The position numbers were made by a program, and so were the translations under genes. The notes beneath the pieces were generated by a model. The model made no database searches. It worked only from the letters and a program-made list of their open reading frames with translations, and was not told the origin of the DNA. From the NCBI RefSeq assembly GCF_013141725.1, contig NZ_WHNZ01000045.1, positions 186,001-250,000 on the forward strand: DNA of 64,000 nucleotides, read 5' to 3'. This DNA is from Paenibacillus planticolens. Lineage in GTDB: Bacteria > Bacillota > Bacilli > Paenibacillales > NBRC-103111. This document shows, one piece after another, positions 35,067 through 44,400 of this stretch. The first letter of the stretch is position 1. Every line of letters begins with the position of its first letter.

Positions 35067-35306
35067 CTCATTGGATGAACTCCAATGAAAACACCTTTAA
35101 ACAGCTCAAATCCCATGTTTCATTGGATGGATTCCAATTAGACACTCCAAAATCAACTCATTTTGCCTCTATTCTGAGGATCTGGGTGGATTTACTCCAA
35201 TGAGAAGTCTGTTTAGACCAGCTAAATCCCCTTTTCGTTGGATTTCATCCAACTGAAATGAGAATTTCCCCCATAAGGTGCCACACAACTGATTTCTTCC
35301 AATGAG
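35067..35306. repeat. family C palindrome tetrad, copy 2
   Basis: Elements start at 35067, 35119 (F), 35182 and 35234 (R): pitch 52, 63, 52, identical to copy 1. A fifth, half-decayed element ends at 35306 (TCCAATGAG). The spacer after element 1 (CTTTA..AAATCCCAT) is recognisably the same as in copy 1. Confidence 0.82.
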
Positions 35307-35405
35307 CCGTAACTCCTAAACTCCACTCAACACATCTCTCCCTTCCATTTCCCTCCTCCCCCCCTCACTTCTTCTCCTTCTCGCGCCAAATTACAATCAA
35401 TCAAA

Positions 35406-35452
35406 AAAGCTGGCAGCCCAAGCAGAATTCCTGCTTAAAGCTGACAGCTCTT
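35406..35452 (-). terminator. terminator of the efflux-pump gene
   Basis: Minus-strand hairpin AGCTGTCAGCTTTAAGCAG..CTGCTTGGGCTGCCAGCT followed by TTTTTTG. Confidence 0.85.
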
Positions 35453-35503
35453 TCTCTTTCTTTCTCTCAGCCGCCCTAATAACTGGCGGGTAGATGAGGC
35501 CTT

Positions 35504-37027
35504 TTACACATGAACAGGACTAGCTTCTTGCCTCTTCGCGGCTTCCAGTCTGCTTGAACCCACGAACAAGGCAGTAACGAAACCGATGATCCCTACGCAA
35601 ATGCTAAGGATGAACCCGTGGTTGATGGCGGTTGCCAACGCCCCTTGCAGGAACTGCCGGATTTCCGGCGGAATCGTCCCGCCTGCGCGCATCAGCAGCT
35701 CGGGATTCGCCAAGGTGCTGATTTTGTCCGCGGGAATGCCGGCCTTAGCCGCACCGTCCGTAATCAGGTGACTCAAGTTATTATTGACAATGGTCGCCAT
35801 GATCGACGCGCCCATGATTCCCCCGATGCTGCGCCAGAAGCCAACGATGGAGGAGCTGACGCCCAAGTATTTGGGATCGACGTTCGCGGCAATCGCACTT
35901 TGCGCAACGCTCATTAACGGACCGACAGCACCAAAACCAAGCAGAATCATAAGACCAATCATATACCCGCTAGAAGTACTCGGACCCACCATCATCAGCA
36001 GTGACGCAACGGCAATCGTCATGAGCATACTGACCATCAGCAGCGGACGGAAGGCGAATTTGGATTGCAAAAAGCCGAACAGAATAGCACCGCAAATGAG
36101 GGAGGCCATCATCGGCGTCAGCACGCCGTTCGAGTTGGAATGCCCCAGCACCGCAACGGTGAAAATAGGCAGATAGGTGATCGCGGAAAACATCAGCACG
36201 CCTTGGCAGAAGACGATGATGCTGGTTCCGAGCACCATTTTGTTCTTGAAGATGCTAAGCGGGAGAACCGGTTCGGCAGCACGCTTTTCAACCATTATAA
36301 ACAAAACCCCGAAAATCGCCGATACAACGAACAAGCCAATTTCCTGCCAGGAACTCCAGGCATAGTCCTTGCCGCCCCATTCGAGCGCCAACATGAGCGA
36401 AACGGTCGTTATGATGAGAAATGCCGTACCGAGATAATCGATTTTCGGCTTATGTTCCGAGCGCGTTTCTTTCAACGCAACGATCAGAACGAGCATGGAA
36501 GCCAAACCGATCGGCACATTAATGTAGAAATTCCATCTCCATCCCAAATGCTCGGCAATAAAACTGCCCAGCTGCGGTCCCGCTACGGAAGAAAGACCGA
36601 AAATCGCGCCGAATACCCCGGACATTTTGGCAGCATCCTTCGGATCATTAAAGATCGTATAGATGATTGTAAAACTGATTGGAAACAGCGCGCCGGAGCC
36701 AATCCCCTGGATGACCCTGAACCAGATCAGCTGATCTACGCTTTGTGCGACCCCACATAAGGCCGAGCCGATTAGAAACATGCCAATCCCAATCAGGTAA
36801 AACATTTTTCTGCCGAATAAATCCGACATTTTTCCAAAGACTAGCATGGTACTCGTAGCCGCCAACATATAAGCCGTGAACACCCAGCTAATTTTATCAA
36901 ACACGTTAAAGTCCTGGCTTAACTTGTTAATACACGATGCCACAATCGTATTATCCAAAGACGACATCAATAAGCCGAGCGCCATGGCCAAAATAATCAA
37001 ATTCTTATTTGAACCTGAACCGTTCAT
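35504..37027 (-). CDS. MFS drug efflux transporter, DHA2 (14-helix) family
   Basis: 507 aa from Met 37027 (GAGGAGAGGA upstream). It has the MFS loop motif GKMSDLFGRKMFY, DHA2 antiporter motif GIGSGALFPISFTIIYTIF, and about 14 helices. Proton-driven export of drugs or toxic compounds across the cytoplasmic membrane. The start codon is one base after the stop of the PadR regulator gene, so the two are translated from one message. Confidence 0.94.
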   Translation of the reverse strand: MNGSGSNKNLIILAMALGLLMSSLDNTIVASCINKLSQDFNVFDKISWVFTAYMLAATSTMLVFGKMSDLFGRKMFYLIGIGMFLIGSALCGVAQSVDQLIWFRVIQGIGSGALFPISFTIIYTIFNDPKDAAKMSGVFGAIFGLSSVAGPQLGSFIAEHLGWRWNFYINVPIGLASMLVLIVALKETRSEHKPKIDYLGTAFLIITTVSLMLALEWGGKDYAWSSWQEIGLFVVSAIFGVLFIMVEKRAAEPVLPLSIFKNKMVLGTSIIVFCQGVLMFSAITYLPIFTVAVLGHSNSNGVLTPMMASLICGAILFGFLQSKFAFRPLLMVSMLMTIAVASLLMMVGPSTSSGYMIGLMILLGFGAVGPLMSVAQSAIAANVDPKYLGVSSSIVGFWRSIGGIMGASIMATIVNNNLSHLITDGAAKAGIPADKISTLANPELLMRAGGTIPPEIRQFLQGALATAINHGFILSICVGIIGFVTALFVGSSRLEAAKRQEASPVHV

Positions 37028-37028
37028 G

Positions 37029-37565
37029 TTAATTCCTCTCCTCATTCTTTATATTTCGAAGTAGGATCAACCCTTCCTGGATTGCCTCCAACTTGGCTTC
37101 ATACGCCTTCATGCCCATTTGAATACAGATGACCTGAGAAGGCTGCATCTCATCTTTGTACAACGTACCCGTAGCTTTCAATTGATTTAATTCCTCGGTC
37201 GTATGGGTTTGCGCCATCTCCAGCCACTCGGCTACCTTGTCATTGCCAACATGTTCGCCAAAAAACAGTCTCATCAGGAAATCCGACTTCACACTTTCCG
37301 ACTCAATTGGACTATATAGGTAGTCATTGAATTTTTTTCTTCCTTTCTCTGTAATGGTGTACACATTTTTGTTCGGTTTACCATCCTGCAGGACACTTTC
37401 CTTCGTCAGCAATTCTTCCTTCTCCATCCGGTGAAGCGTTGGATAAATCGTTCCGTAACTTGAGCTATAGAAGTAGGAAAATAATGTTTCGAATTGTTGT
37501 TTAATTTCATATCCGGTTAACGAACGATCCATTAGCGTGCCTAAAATGACGTCCTGACTGTTCAT
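37029..37565 (-). CDS. PadR-family transcriptional repressor
   Basis: 178 aa. N-terminal PadR winged helix (ILGTLMDRSLTGYEIKQQFETLFSYFYSSSYGTIYPTLHRMEKEELLTKES) and C-terminal helical dimerisation domain (Vir_act_alpha_C-like). First gene of a two-gene operon with the efflux pump. By analogy with other PadR-pump pairs it should repress its own operon until a pump substrate binds. Confidence 0.94.
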   Translation of the reverse strand: MNSQDVILGTLMDRSLTGYEIKQQFETLFSYFYSSSYGTIYPTLHRMEKEELLTKESVLQDGKPNKNVYTITEKGRKKFNDYLYSPIESESVKSDFLMRLFFGEHVGNDKVAEWLEMAQTHTTEELNQLKATGTLYKDEMQPSQVICIQMGMKAYEAKLEAIQEGLILLRNIKNEERN

Positions 37566-37612
37566 GGTGAAATCTCCTCCATTACTAACGCAGTTTTATA
37601 TTTCGATTGTTA

Positions 37613-37631
37613 ATATATCATATTGATATAT
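37613..37631 (-). promoter_or_regulatory. candidate PadR operator
   Basis: ATATATCA-TAT-TGATATAT, a perfect 8-base dyad ~50 bases before the regulator start, in the only region that can hold the promoter. Confidence 0.5.
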
Positions 37632-37662
37632 GACGTGTCTATATATGAAAAGCTGATTTTCG

Positions 37663-37706
37663 AAAAAAAAAACTGCCCAAAGTCATCTCTGACTTCAGAC
37701 AGCTTA
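37663..37706 (-). terminator. terminator of the GH88/lyase operon
   Basis: Minus-strand CTGTCTGAAGTCA..TGACTTTGGGCAG stem followed by TTTTTTTTT. Confidence 0.85.
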
Positions 37707-37716
37707 TTTCAAAATC

Positions 37717-38844
37717 CTACCAGAACAGCTCCCCATGCCCTAACAGGCGGGATAAGCCTTCCACAAAATAATAATCGCCATAAATGAGCGGCACATCTAT
37801 ATTCTTGCCTTCCGGGTAATGGCTCGTGCCATGAAGGATAAGCCCTTCCTCCGTCCCTGAATCCCATGCGCCATAGTTCGTATAGAGCGAGTGCAAGATC
37901 CGCTCACCCGCTTGGCGGTACAGGCTGCTCTCTTGACCGCTCACCTGCTCAGCGATCAGCAGCAAACCGCAGGCTGCGCAAGCGCCAGCCGACGTATCAC
38001 GGTAGGCCGTAATCCCCTCCGGCAAACGGAAATCCCAATGCGGCACGCTATCCTCCGGCAAGTTGGCCATGAAAAAGTGCGCTGCGCGCTTAGCGGCATG
38101 CAGGTAACGCTCATCTCCCGTATGGAGATGGCTGAGCGCCATGCCGTAAATCGCCCACGCCGTGCCGCGCGACCAACCGGAATCAGGGGCGAAGCCCTGT
38201 CCGCCTTTCACTTCGAGCTTCTCGCCCGTATGCGGATCGAAGACCACGATATGGTTCACAGAACCATCCGGGCGAATGAAGTGCTCCAGCGCCATATCGG
38301 CATGCCGAACGGCGATATGCTTGTAACGCGGGTCTCCCGTTGTTCGGGAGGCCCAGTGCAGCAGCGGCAGGTTCATCATGCAATCGATGATGGCCCAGCC
38401 GGCATTGTCCTCCCCTTCGCGCCACGGGTTCCAAGCGCGAATGTAGTTGCCCTGCACGTTGAAGCGTGCAGCGAGCAAGTTCGCCGCGAGCAAGCTGCGG
38501 CGTTTGGAATCCTCCGCGCCTAACAGCTTATAGCGCGCAACGCTCGTCAGTGTCCACATGAAGCCGATATCATGGTCTAAGCGGTAGTAATCCGCGATGA
38601 CTTGATCGAGCTGCTCTTCACAGGACTCTGCCAGCAGCTTCAGCTGCTCGTTTTGCGTGTCGCGGTACAACAGCCACAGCAATCCCGGCCAGAAACCAGC
38701 CGTCCACCAAGAGGCTGGCTCCAGCTGGTACTCGCCTTTTACACTGGCATGCGGGAAGCGGTCTCCGATTCTTTGGCTTGTTCTCGCTACTTTGTGAACG
38801 GTCTTTTCCCAAGCTTCCTGAGCCCAATCTAATGAAGTACTCAT
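37717..38844 (-). CDS. GH88 unsaturated glucuronyl hydrolase
   Basis: 375 aa from Met 38844 (AGGAAG upstream), close to the ~377 aa of characterised UGL enzymes. No signal peptide. Alpha/alpha barrel; the two Asp of the family are visible as Asp92 in DHDIGFMW and Asp154 in AIIDCMMNLPLL, about 62 residues apart as in the Bacillus sp. GL1 enzyme. It hydrates the double bond of the 4,5-unsaturated uronyl residue left by polysaccharide lyases, releasing it from the oligosaccharide in the cytoplasm. It lies 25 bases after a heparinase-like gene that should supply its substrate. Confidence 0.93.
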   Translation of the reverse strand: MSTSLDWAQEAWEKTVHKVARTSQRIGDRFPHASVKGEYQLEPASWWTAGFWPGLLWLLYRDTQNEQLKLLAESCEEQLDQVIADYYRLDHDIGFMWTLTSVARYKLLGAEDSKRRSLLAANLLAARFNVQGNYIRAWNPWREGEDNAGWAIIDCMMNLPLLHWASRTTGDPRYKHIAVRHADMALEHFIRPDGSVNHIVVFDPHTGEKLEVKGGQGFAPDSGWSRGTAWAIYGMALSHLHTGDERYLHAAKRAAHFFMANLPEDSVPHWDFRLPEGITAYRDTSAGACAACGLLLIAEQVSGQESSLYRQAGERILHSLYTNYGAWDSGTEEGLILHGTSHYPEGKNIDVPLIYGDYYFVEGLSRLLGHGELFW

Positions 38845-38869
38845 GTCATCACTTCCTAATGGATTTATT

Positions 38870-40768
38870 TTATTGAAATGCAAACCGAAACGGCGCAGAT
38901 ACACTCAGGTCTGACTCGGACAGCACGCCTGGCTTCAACTTGAAATCAAGCGCATAGCAGGTTTCCGGCTGATCAAAATGATTCACGTGATGAAGAGCCT
39001 CGACCGCCCAATCAAAAAGATCAGGATTATAGGAGATGTAAACCCGCGCTTCTTCGGACGCCGCTATCACAATCCGCCCATCCTCCCCTAGCTGCGGGTG
39101 ATGCCATGCCATGAAGCGCTCCACCAGCGTCGCCGGCGCTTGTACGAACTCGAAGCTGTCCGTTACCTCTAGGGTCGGTGGCTCCGTTTTGCGCCAGGTG
39201 AAGTGCCGCACCAGTTTGTTAAGCTTTTTCGTGCCGTAGGCACTGGAGATTTCTAAAGCCAACACATCCTGTTCATCGTTACTGCTATAATCCAGCAGCT
39301 CTGCCCGATGCTCCTCGCCAGCTACCTGATACAAACCGTCAATGATGGGGACAGAGTGACTCTGCGATCCGTTGCACAAAATTTCATAGCGCTCCGGCCC
39401 AAAATATTTCCGCGAATACTGCCCGCTCCCCAGATCGGGAAGCAGAGTTTCGCCCTGCGCGTACAGGATGAAATGTCCGATATCATTATGGTTATGCGGT
39501 TCATTATTATGCCCGCCTTTGGCCGCGAAAACATAAGCACCCTGCTCCTGCAGCTGCCTGGACACCAGCCACTGCGCGTCCGGTAAATAGTACGCCGCTG
39601 TTTGCCAAGCACTTCCCTCGACGTCATCTAATGACCAAAGCAGATTCCTTAGAGCAGGCGCCCACCGGCTGCAGTGGTCATCGCGAAAACCAGCGCGAAG
39701 CGACAGCTCCGGGTGCTCGACCTCGGGATACAGCCGCTTCAAATAGCCGCTTAATCCCATAAAAATCCCCGCCTCCCCTTGCGAGTCGGAGAAGTTCACA
39801 ACCTTCCTCCCGTGGAGGAAGCTTTTTTGCTGGAACAAGGCCACTTGCCGCACCTTGTCCGATTGGAACCAATTCACGGCGCCGCCGGTGCGCCGTAGGA
39901 TCAAGTCAGCGGCATAGGTGAAGTAACCGAAGCCGTACTGCCAGTACATGTACCCTTCGGTACATGCTCCGTCTTCTTCGAAGCCGCTTAAGTACGAAGC
40001 GAGCGCGGGAAAAGCTCGCTCCAGCACCGCGGCGAGCTCGTCCTCATCCTGCAGCGTGTAGATCGCTGCAGCGGCAATGGAGCCACCGCAGACGGAGGCC
40101 CAATTGTGGGTCGCGGTCTCCCAGCCGCTGGGAGCCTGCGTCACAAATGGCCGCAGAATGCGGCGCAGCACTTCTTCGCGGATGCGAACGCGAAGAAGCT
40201 GGGGCAGCGACGCGCCGAGGAGCGCGCTGATTTCGCTTAGCGCGAAGGCGGTCTCCGCCGCGAAAAGATCGATCGTGAACGACTCCGCCGAGCGGTTCAC
40301 AAGCCCTTCCGCCGCGTATTGCTCCTGCGGGGCGGACCTCATTTCCGGTCCATCCAAAATATGCGCGGGCAAGCACCACGTATACTCGTCCACAATGGAC
40401 CCTATTGTATCTGAAAGCGCATCCATATACTTACTATCCGCGCCTTCCAACCAAGCCAATAAACCGAATGTCGTCAACCGATTTCGGCGGCGAAAATAAA
40501 CAAGCTCGTATTCCCTCCGAGAGCCCGTTGTGGAAAACAAACGGAACAAGGAATAAGTTAGCTCCGGCATCGTTTCCTGCAGCAGCTTGTCCCCTTCTTC
40601 CCGAATCTCCTCGATAAGCCGTTTGCTTTCCTTACCTTGCAGCAAGCGCGCTTTCACCTGCAAGGGCGTTTCATCCGGAAAGAGCAGCTGTGAAGGATCT
40701 TTTGGAGCAGCTAGCAGCGCTGCTTTTACATTTTCCAAGGTTAAGTTGTCTACAATTACTTTCGGCAT
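38870..40768 (-). CDS. heparinase II/III-family polysaccharide lyase
   Basis: 632 aa from Met 40768 (GTGGG nearby; a GTG at 40780 with GGGAAA upstream is possible). No signal peptide. N-terminal alpha/alpha toroid (ATHNWASVCGGSIAAAAIY, EGYMYWQYGFGYF) and C-terminal beta-sandwich with GGHNNEPHNHNDIGHFILYAQGETLLPDLG, the His motif of the family. The order of motifs is closest to the heparinase II (PL21-like) type. Probably cleaves imported uronate oligosaccharides for the GH88 hydrolase encoded next to it. Confidence 0.88.
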   Translation of the reverse strand: MPKVIVDNLTLENVKAALLAAPKDPSQLLFPDETPLQVKARLLQGKESKRLIEEIREEGDKLLQETMPELTYSLFRLFSTTGSRREYELVYFRRRNRLTTFGLLAWLEGADSKYMDALSDTIGSIVDEYTWCLPAHILDGPEMRSAPQEQYAAEGLVNRSAESFTIDLFAAETAFALSEISALLGASLPQLLRVRIREEVLRRILRPFVTQAPSGWETATHNWASVCGGSIAAAAIYTLQDEDELAAVLERAFPALASYLSGFEEDGACTEGYMYWQYGFGYFTYAADLILRRTGGAVNWFQSDKVRQVALFQQKSFLHGRKVVNFSDSQGEAGIFMGLSGYLKRLYPEVEHPELSLRAGFRDDHCSRWAPALRNLLWSLDDVEGSAWQTAAYYLPDAQWLVSRQLQEQGAYVFAAKGGHNNEPHNHNDIGHFILYAQGETLLPDLGSGQYSRKYFGPERYEILCNGSQSHSVPIIDGLYQVAGEEHRAELLDYSSNDEQDVLALEISSAYGTKKLNKLVRHFTWRKTEPPTLEVTDSFEFVQAPATLVERFMAWHHPQLGEDGRIVIAASEEARVYISYNPDLFDWAVEALHHVNHFDQPETCYALDFKLKPGVLSESDLSVSAPFRFAFQ

Positions 40769-41111
40769 AGTACGACCCACTTTCCCATCATGACTTCGTG
40801 ATTTTTACCATTACAAGTTATATATCTTTCATTATAAAGAATTAATGATGGATCGTTAGCCTGTTATTTTGACTTTTTTCACTCAAATCTTGACCTGCCG
40901 GGCTCAATGGGTACTAAACTAAACTTTACTGTGCTGATCGATCCGCTCCACAATATAGCTTATCTCCGTATCGCCAACCACAACGTTAACTATCTATACC
41001 GCCAAAAGTCGCTCATAACGCGCCCCTACACAAGCTAAGATATCGAGGGGATGTTGATCCCCGCCTCTATTACTGATTTGCTCAACTCGTCCTCCAATTC
41101 CACGCGCTAAT

Positions 41112-41291
41112 GGGGAACTACAGGGCTCTATTTCCATGAAAAGGTACAACTTTCACAGAAATGGGGAACTATGGTCCGTTATTTCCTCATATTGGGCAAA
41201 ATCCCGCCCTATTCAGCGAAATAAGGCCCTGTAGTTCCCCACAGTAAGCGAAAACTCCGTGTATCGCCAATATAGCGGACTCCAGTTCCCT
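41112..41291. repeat. family A palindrome tetrad, copy 2
   Basis: Elements start at 41112, 41163 (F), 41220 and 41271 (R): pitch 51, 57, 51. Spacer hairpins differ in sequence from copy 1 (TGAAA..TTTCA, GGGC..GCCC, GCGA..TCGC). The 40769-41440 gap otherwise holds only AT-rich sequence before the heparinase start (ATTATA at 40831, possible -10 on the minus strand) and a two-element repeat at 41335-41408. Confidence 0.78.
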
Positions 41292-41334
41292 CCGTGATAG
41301 AACTTTCACGCACAAAACACCAATTCCACCTCCC

Positions 41335-41408
41335 GAGACGGCCTTTTCGGCGCTCTCAGCTGCATCTAGCTGCTTTTCACACTGCGAGACAGCCTTTTTG
41401 GCACTCTC
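41335..41408. repeat. two-copy dyad repeat
   Basis: GAGACGGCC..GGCGCTCTC at 41335-41357 and GAGACAGCC..GGCACTCTC at 41386-41408 are 51 bases apart, the pitch of the tetrad families. Possibly half of another tetrad. Confidence 0.5.
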
Positions 41409-41440
41409 ATCTGACTTCCCCCTGGCTATTCCCTACCCCA

Positions 41441-41495
41441 GAGCCAAAAAAGGCCCGCTCTCTAGTAGAAAAACCACTAGGAGCAAGCCTTTTGT
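41441..41495 (-). terminator. terminator of the Ig-repeat gene
   Basis: Minus-strand hairpin GGCTTGCTCCTAGT..ACTAGAGAGCGGGCC followed by TTTTTT, one base after the stop. Confidence 0.85.
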
Positions 41496-41496
41496 G

Positions 41497-44400
41497 TTAC
41501 GGTCGATTATTCCCCGCCGAGAGCGGTTCAATTAATTTCAAAAGCTCGATGACATCAGCTTTGTCGAACGTTCCGTTGCCATCCATGTCATAGCCGGATA
41601 GAGTCGCAGCCAGAACACTGGAGATATCCCATACTTTGTCCCCATTTTGATAAAAGAGGGACACGATATGTTTCGTTGAAGCTGTACCGTCCAAGCTTAC
41701 TTGTTTCAGCTGGAATCGGTTAAGTCCCTCCGCCAATTGAACAGGTGCGCTCTGCCCATTAGTCAGTTCGATGGCTGAGCCAAGTTCGCCATTCTGCGGA
41801 TTCACCCGCGTCAGTTGGATGCCTGTGCCCGCCTCTGCGGAAATTGGACGGAACGTAAAGCTCGGGCTAGCCCCATTTACGACAGCCGAGATCCACGGCG
41901 TGGACGTTGGCAGCATTTTTCCATAGTCTTCGCTCGCTAGGAAAAGTTGTGTGAAAGCAGGTTGTACAACAACTGTCACCTCTTGCGATTCCGTGCCATC
42001 CGTGATGCCTTCCCTTTGGTACAGGGCTGTGAATCGATGCGTACCGGAGCTAAGGTCCGACAAGCTTATTTCTGCGTTTCCATACACATCTGTCGTTACT
42101 CTCGCGCGCTCAGCGCCATTCTCTCTTAACGAGATATATCCCGGTTGAGTCAAGTCGCCGATCAAGTCCCCTACGGATACCGAGAATTTAATGGTCTCTC
42201 CTAGCTGAAAGGTTGCGCTCGGGTGATTCAGAATAAGTACGGTCCCTTGCGTATTAGGCTTCACCGCTTGCGTGATAGGCTGCGATTTGTTCGCCTCATG
42301 CAGCAGGTCAGGCACGTAAGCGGCCTGAATGGAGTAGGTACCCGGCAGCAGCGCTGCTGTCGTGATGGAAGCAAAGCCTGCCGAGTCCAGATTCATAGTT
42401 GTGTCAGGCAAATTCCCTCCCGTAAACACGATATGGCCGACAGGAATTTGCGGCTCTTCATTCGTATTGGTCACATGAGCCGTAAATGTAATTGGGCTTC
42501 CGTAATAAACAGCTTCCGTTACGGACGCAGTCATCTTAACAGTAACTGGGATCGGTTTAATGCGCAGAGAGCTGCTGGTTGATACCCCCGCGAGGTGTTC
42601 GTTATCGCCCGAGTAACGGGCAACGATCGCATGCGTACCAATATCAAGCTGCTGCGTATCCCAAGTGGCTGTTCCATTCGTCAGCAGCAGCTCGCTCGGC
42701 CAATGGCTGAAGCTGCCTGTGCTCGAGAGAGCTACCGTCCCCATCGGGACGAAACCGCCGCTTCCTGCATTCACTACCTGCACGGTCACAGTCACAGCGT
42801 GTCCATAGACGCTCTCTCCCGTTTGCGGTGTCAGAGAGAGCTGAACCGTAACCGGCGCTTTCGAAACCGGCTGGGTGATTGGCGATGAGGCACCTGCCAA
42901 ATGGTTGCCGTCACCGCTATATTCCGCTGTAATGGAGAGATCGCCCACTGGAAGGTTCGGAACGGTAAGCACCGCGGTGCCATTGCTATCCAAAGTTACA
43001 GGCGAAAGCAGGGCGATACCGTTATTTTTAAAAGTAACGGTCCCCGTAGGTAGGATGCCGGCATTCGAAGTATTTCCAACCTTAGCCGTAAAGGTTGCCG
43101 CTTCGCCCACGACGATCCCACCCGATGACTGTACGGTTGTTGCCGTACTTGCTTTATTGATAATGACTGCGGCCGATGCATGCTCCGACGCTGAGTGCTG
43201 AATGTCGGGGTTGTAGTAAGCTTCCACCGTCCAGGCCCCCACAGTCAAGGCATCTGTCGTATAAACGGCCTGTCCGTTCCCATCCAGAGGGATCTCGGCC
43301 ACTTGTTGATCATGAATTTTGAAGATGACTGAACCTGTTGGTCGGACGGTATCCTGAACGGCATCCGTATTCGAAACCTGCACCGTAAAGTTCAAAAGAT
43401 GCCCATAGGCAGCTTCCGCCTCAGAAGGAGAAAGCGCAATAACGGTTGGAATCGCCTCAACGGTGAAAGGCTTCTCTGGCGAATCTCCGGTTAAATAGGT
43501 ATCGTCCCCATTGTAGTGCGCCGTTAGCCGGTGTACCCCTACTTGAAGATCCGACGTGTTCCATGTTACGGTTCCGCTGCTATCTAAAGCAAGATTATGA
43601 GCCAAAACAACAGGCTCTCCTCCTCTGGTTTCGATAAGGGATATTGTTCCGCCTGGAATAGTTCCCGCGCTCCCGTTCACCTGCACTTGAAACACGGCAC
43701 TGTGCCTGTAGTAACTTGTTCCAGAAGGCAGGGACAGCTGAACTTCTGTCTGAGCTTTCGCAACAGGCTGTGTAACTTCGGATGATACGCTCGCAAAATG
43801 GTTATCATCTCCGGAATATTCCGCCTTGATGAATCGATCGCCGGCCTGCAAGCCGGGAACGGTAATCGTAACGGCGCCATTGCTATCCAGCGCTCTGGAT
43901 GGGCTAATGATTTCGCCGTCTTTTTTGAACGTAACGGTTCCCGTCGGTTTCATGCTGTTGTTCGTGGTATTTACGACATTTGCCTTTAATACGGCCGTTC
44001 CGCCTACGACGATAGAAATTGGCGGCTCTATAACAACAGCCGTTGCCGCTTTATTGACGGTGTGCCCTGCAACAGCCGGTGGACTGATCGCATGGTTCTC
44101 GTCTCCGCTGTACTCAGCTTTGAATGCGTGGGATCCTGTCGCTAAGCTCCCAGGCAACGTCCATACCGCTGTACCTCCGCTTAACGGCGTTGTCCCCAGT
44201 GCGGTTGTGCCGTCTTTGAACGTTACGGTACCGCCTGGCGCAATCGGGCTTCCATTGGTATTCGCCACGGTTGCCGTTAAAGTCAGAGAAGTGCCATAAG
44301 AGGAAGAATCCCCCGTCCCGCCTGTAACCGTCAAGGTTGCAGAAGTAGGAATTGGGTTAATTACCACCGGTGCAGAGCTTGAACTATTGGCAACATGCGT

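Noticed and set aside
34495..35088. Frames encoding SLTYSLSLTPSHLLP repeats
   Set aside because: Two frames give equally long low-complexity peptides from the same microsatellite; no start signal.
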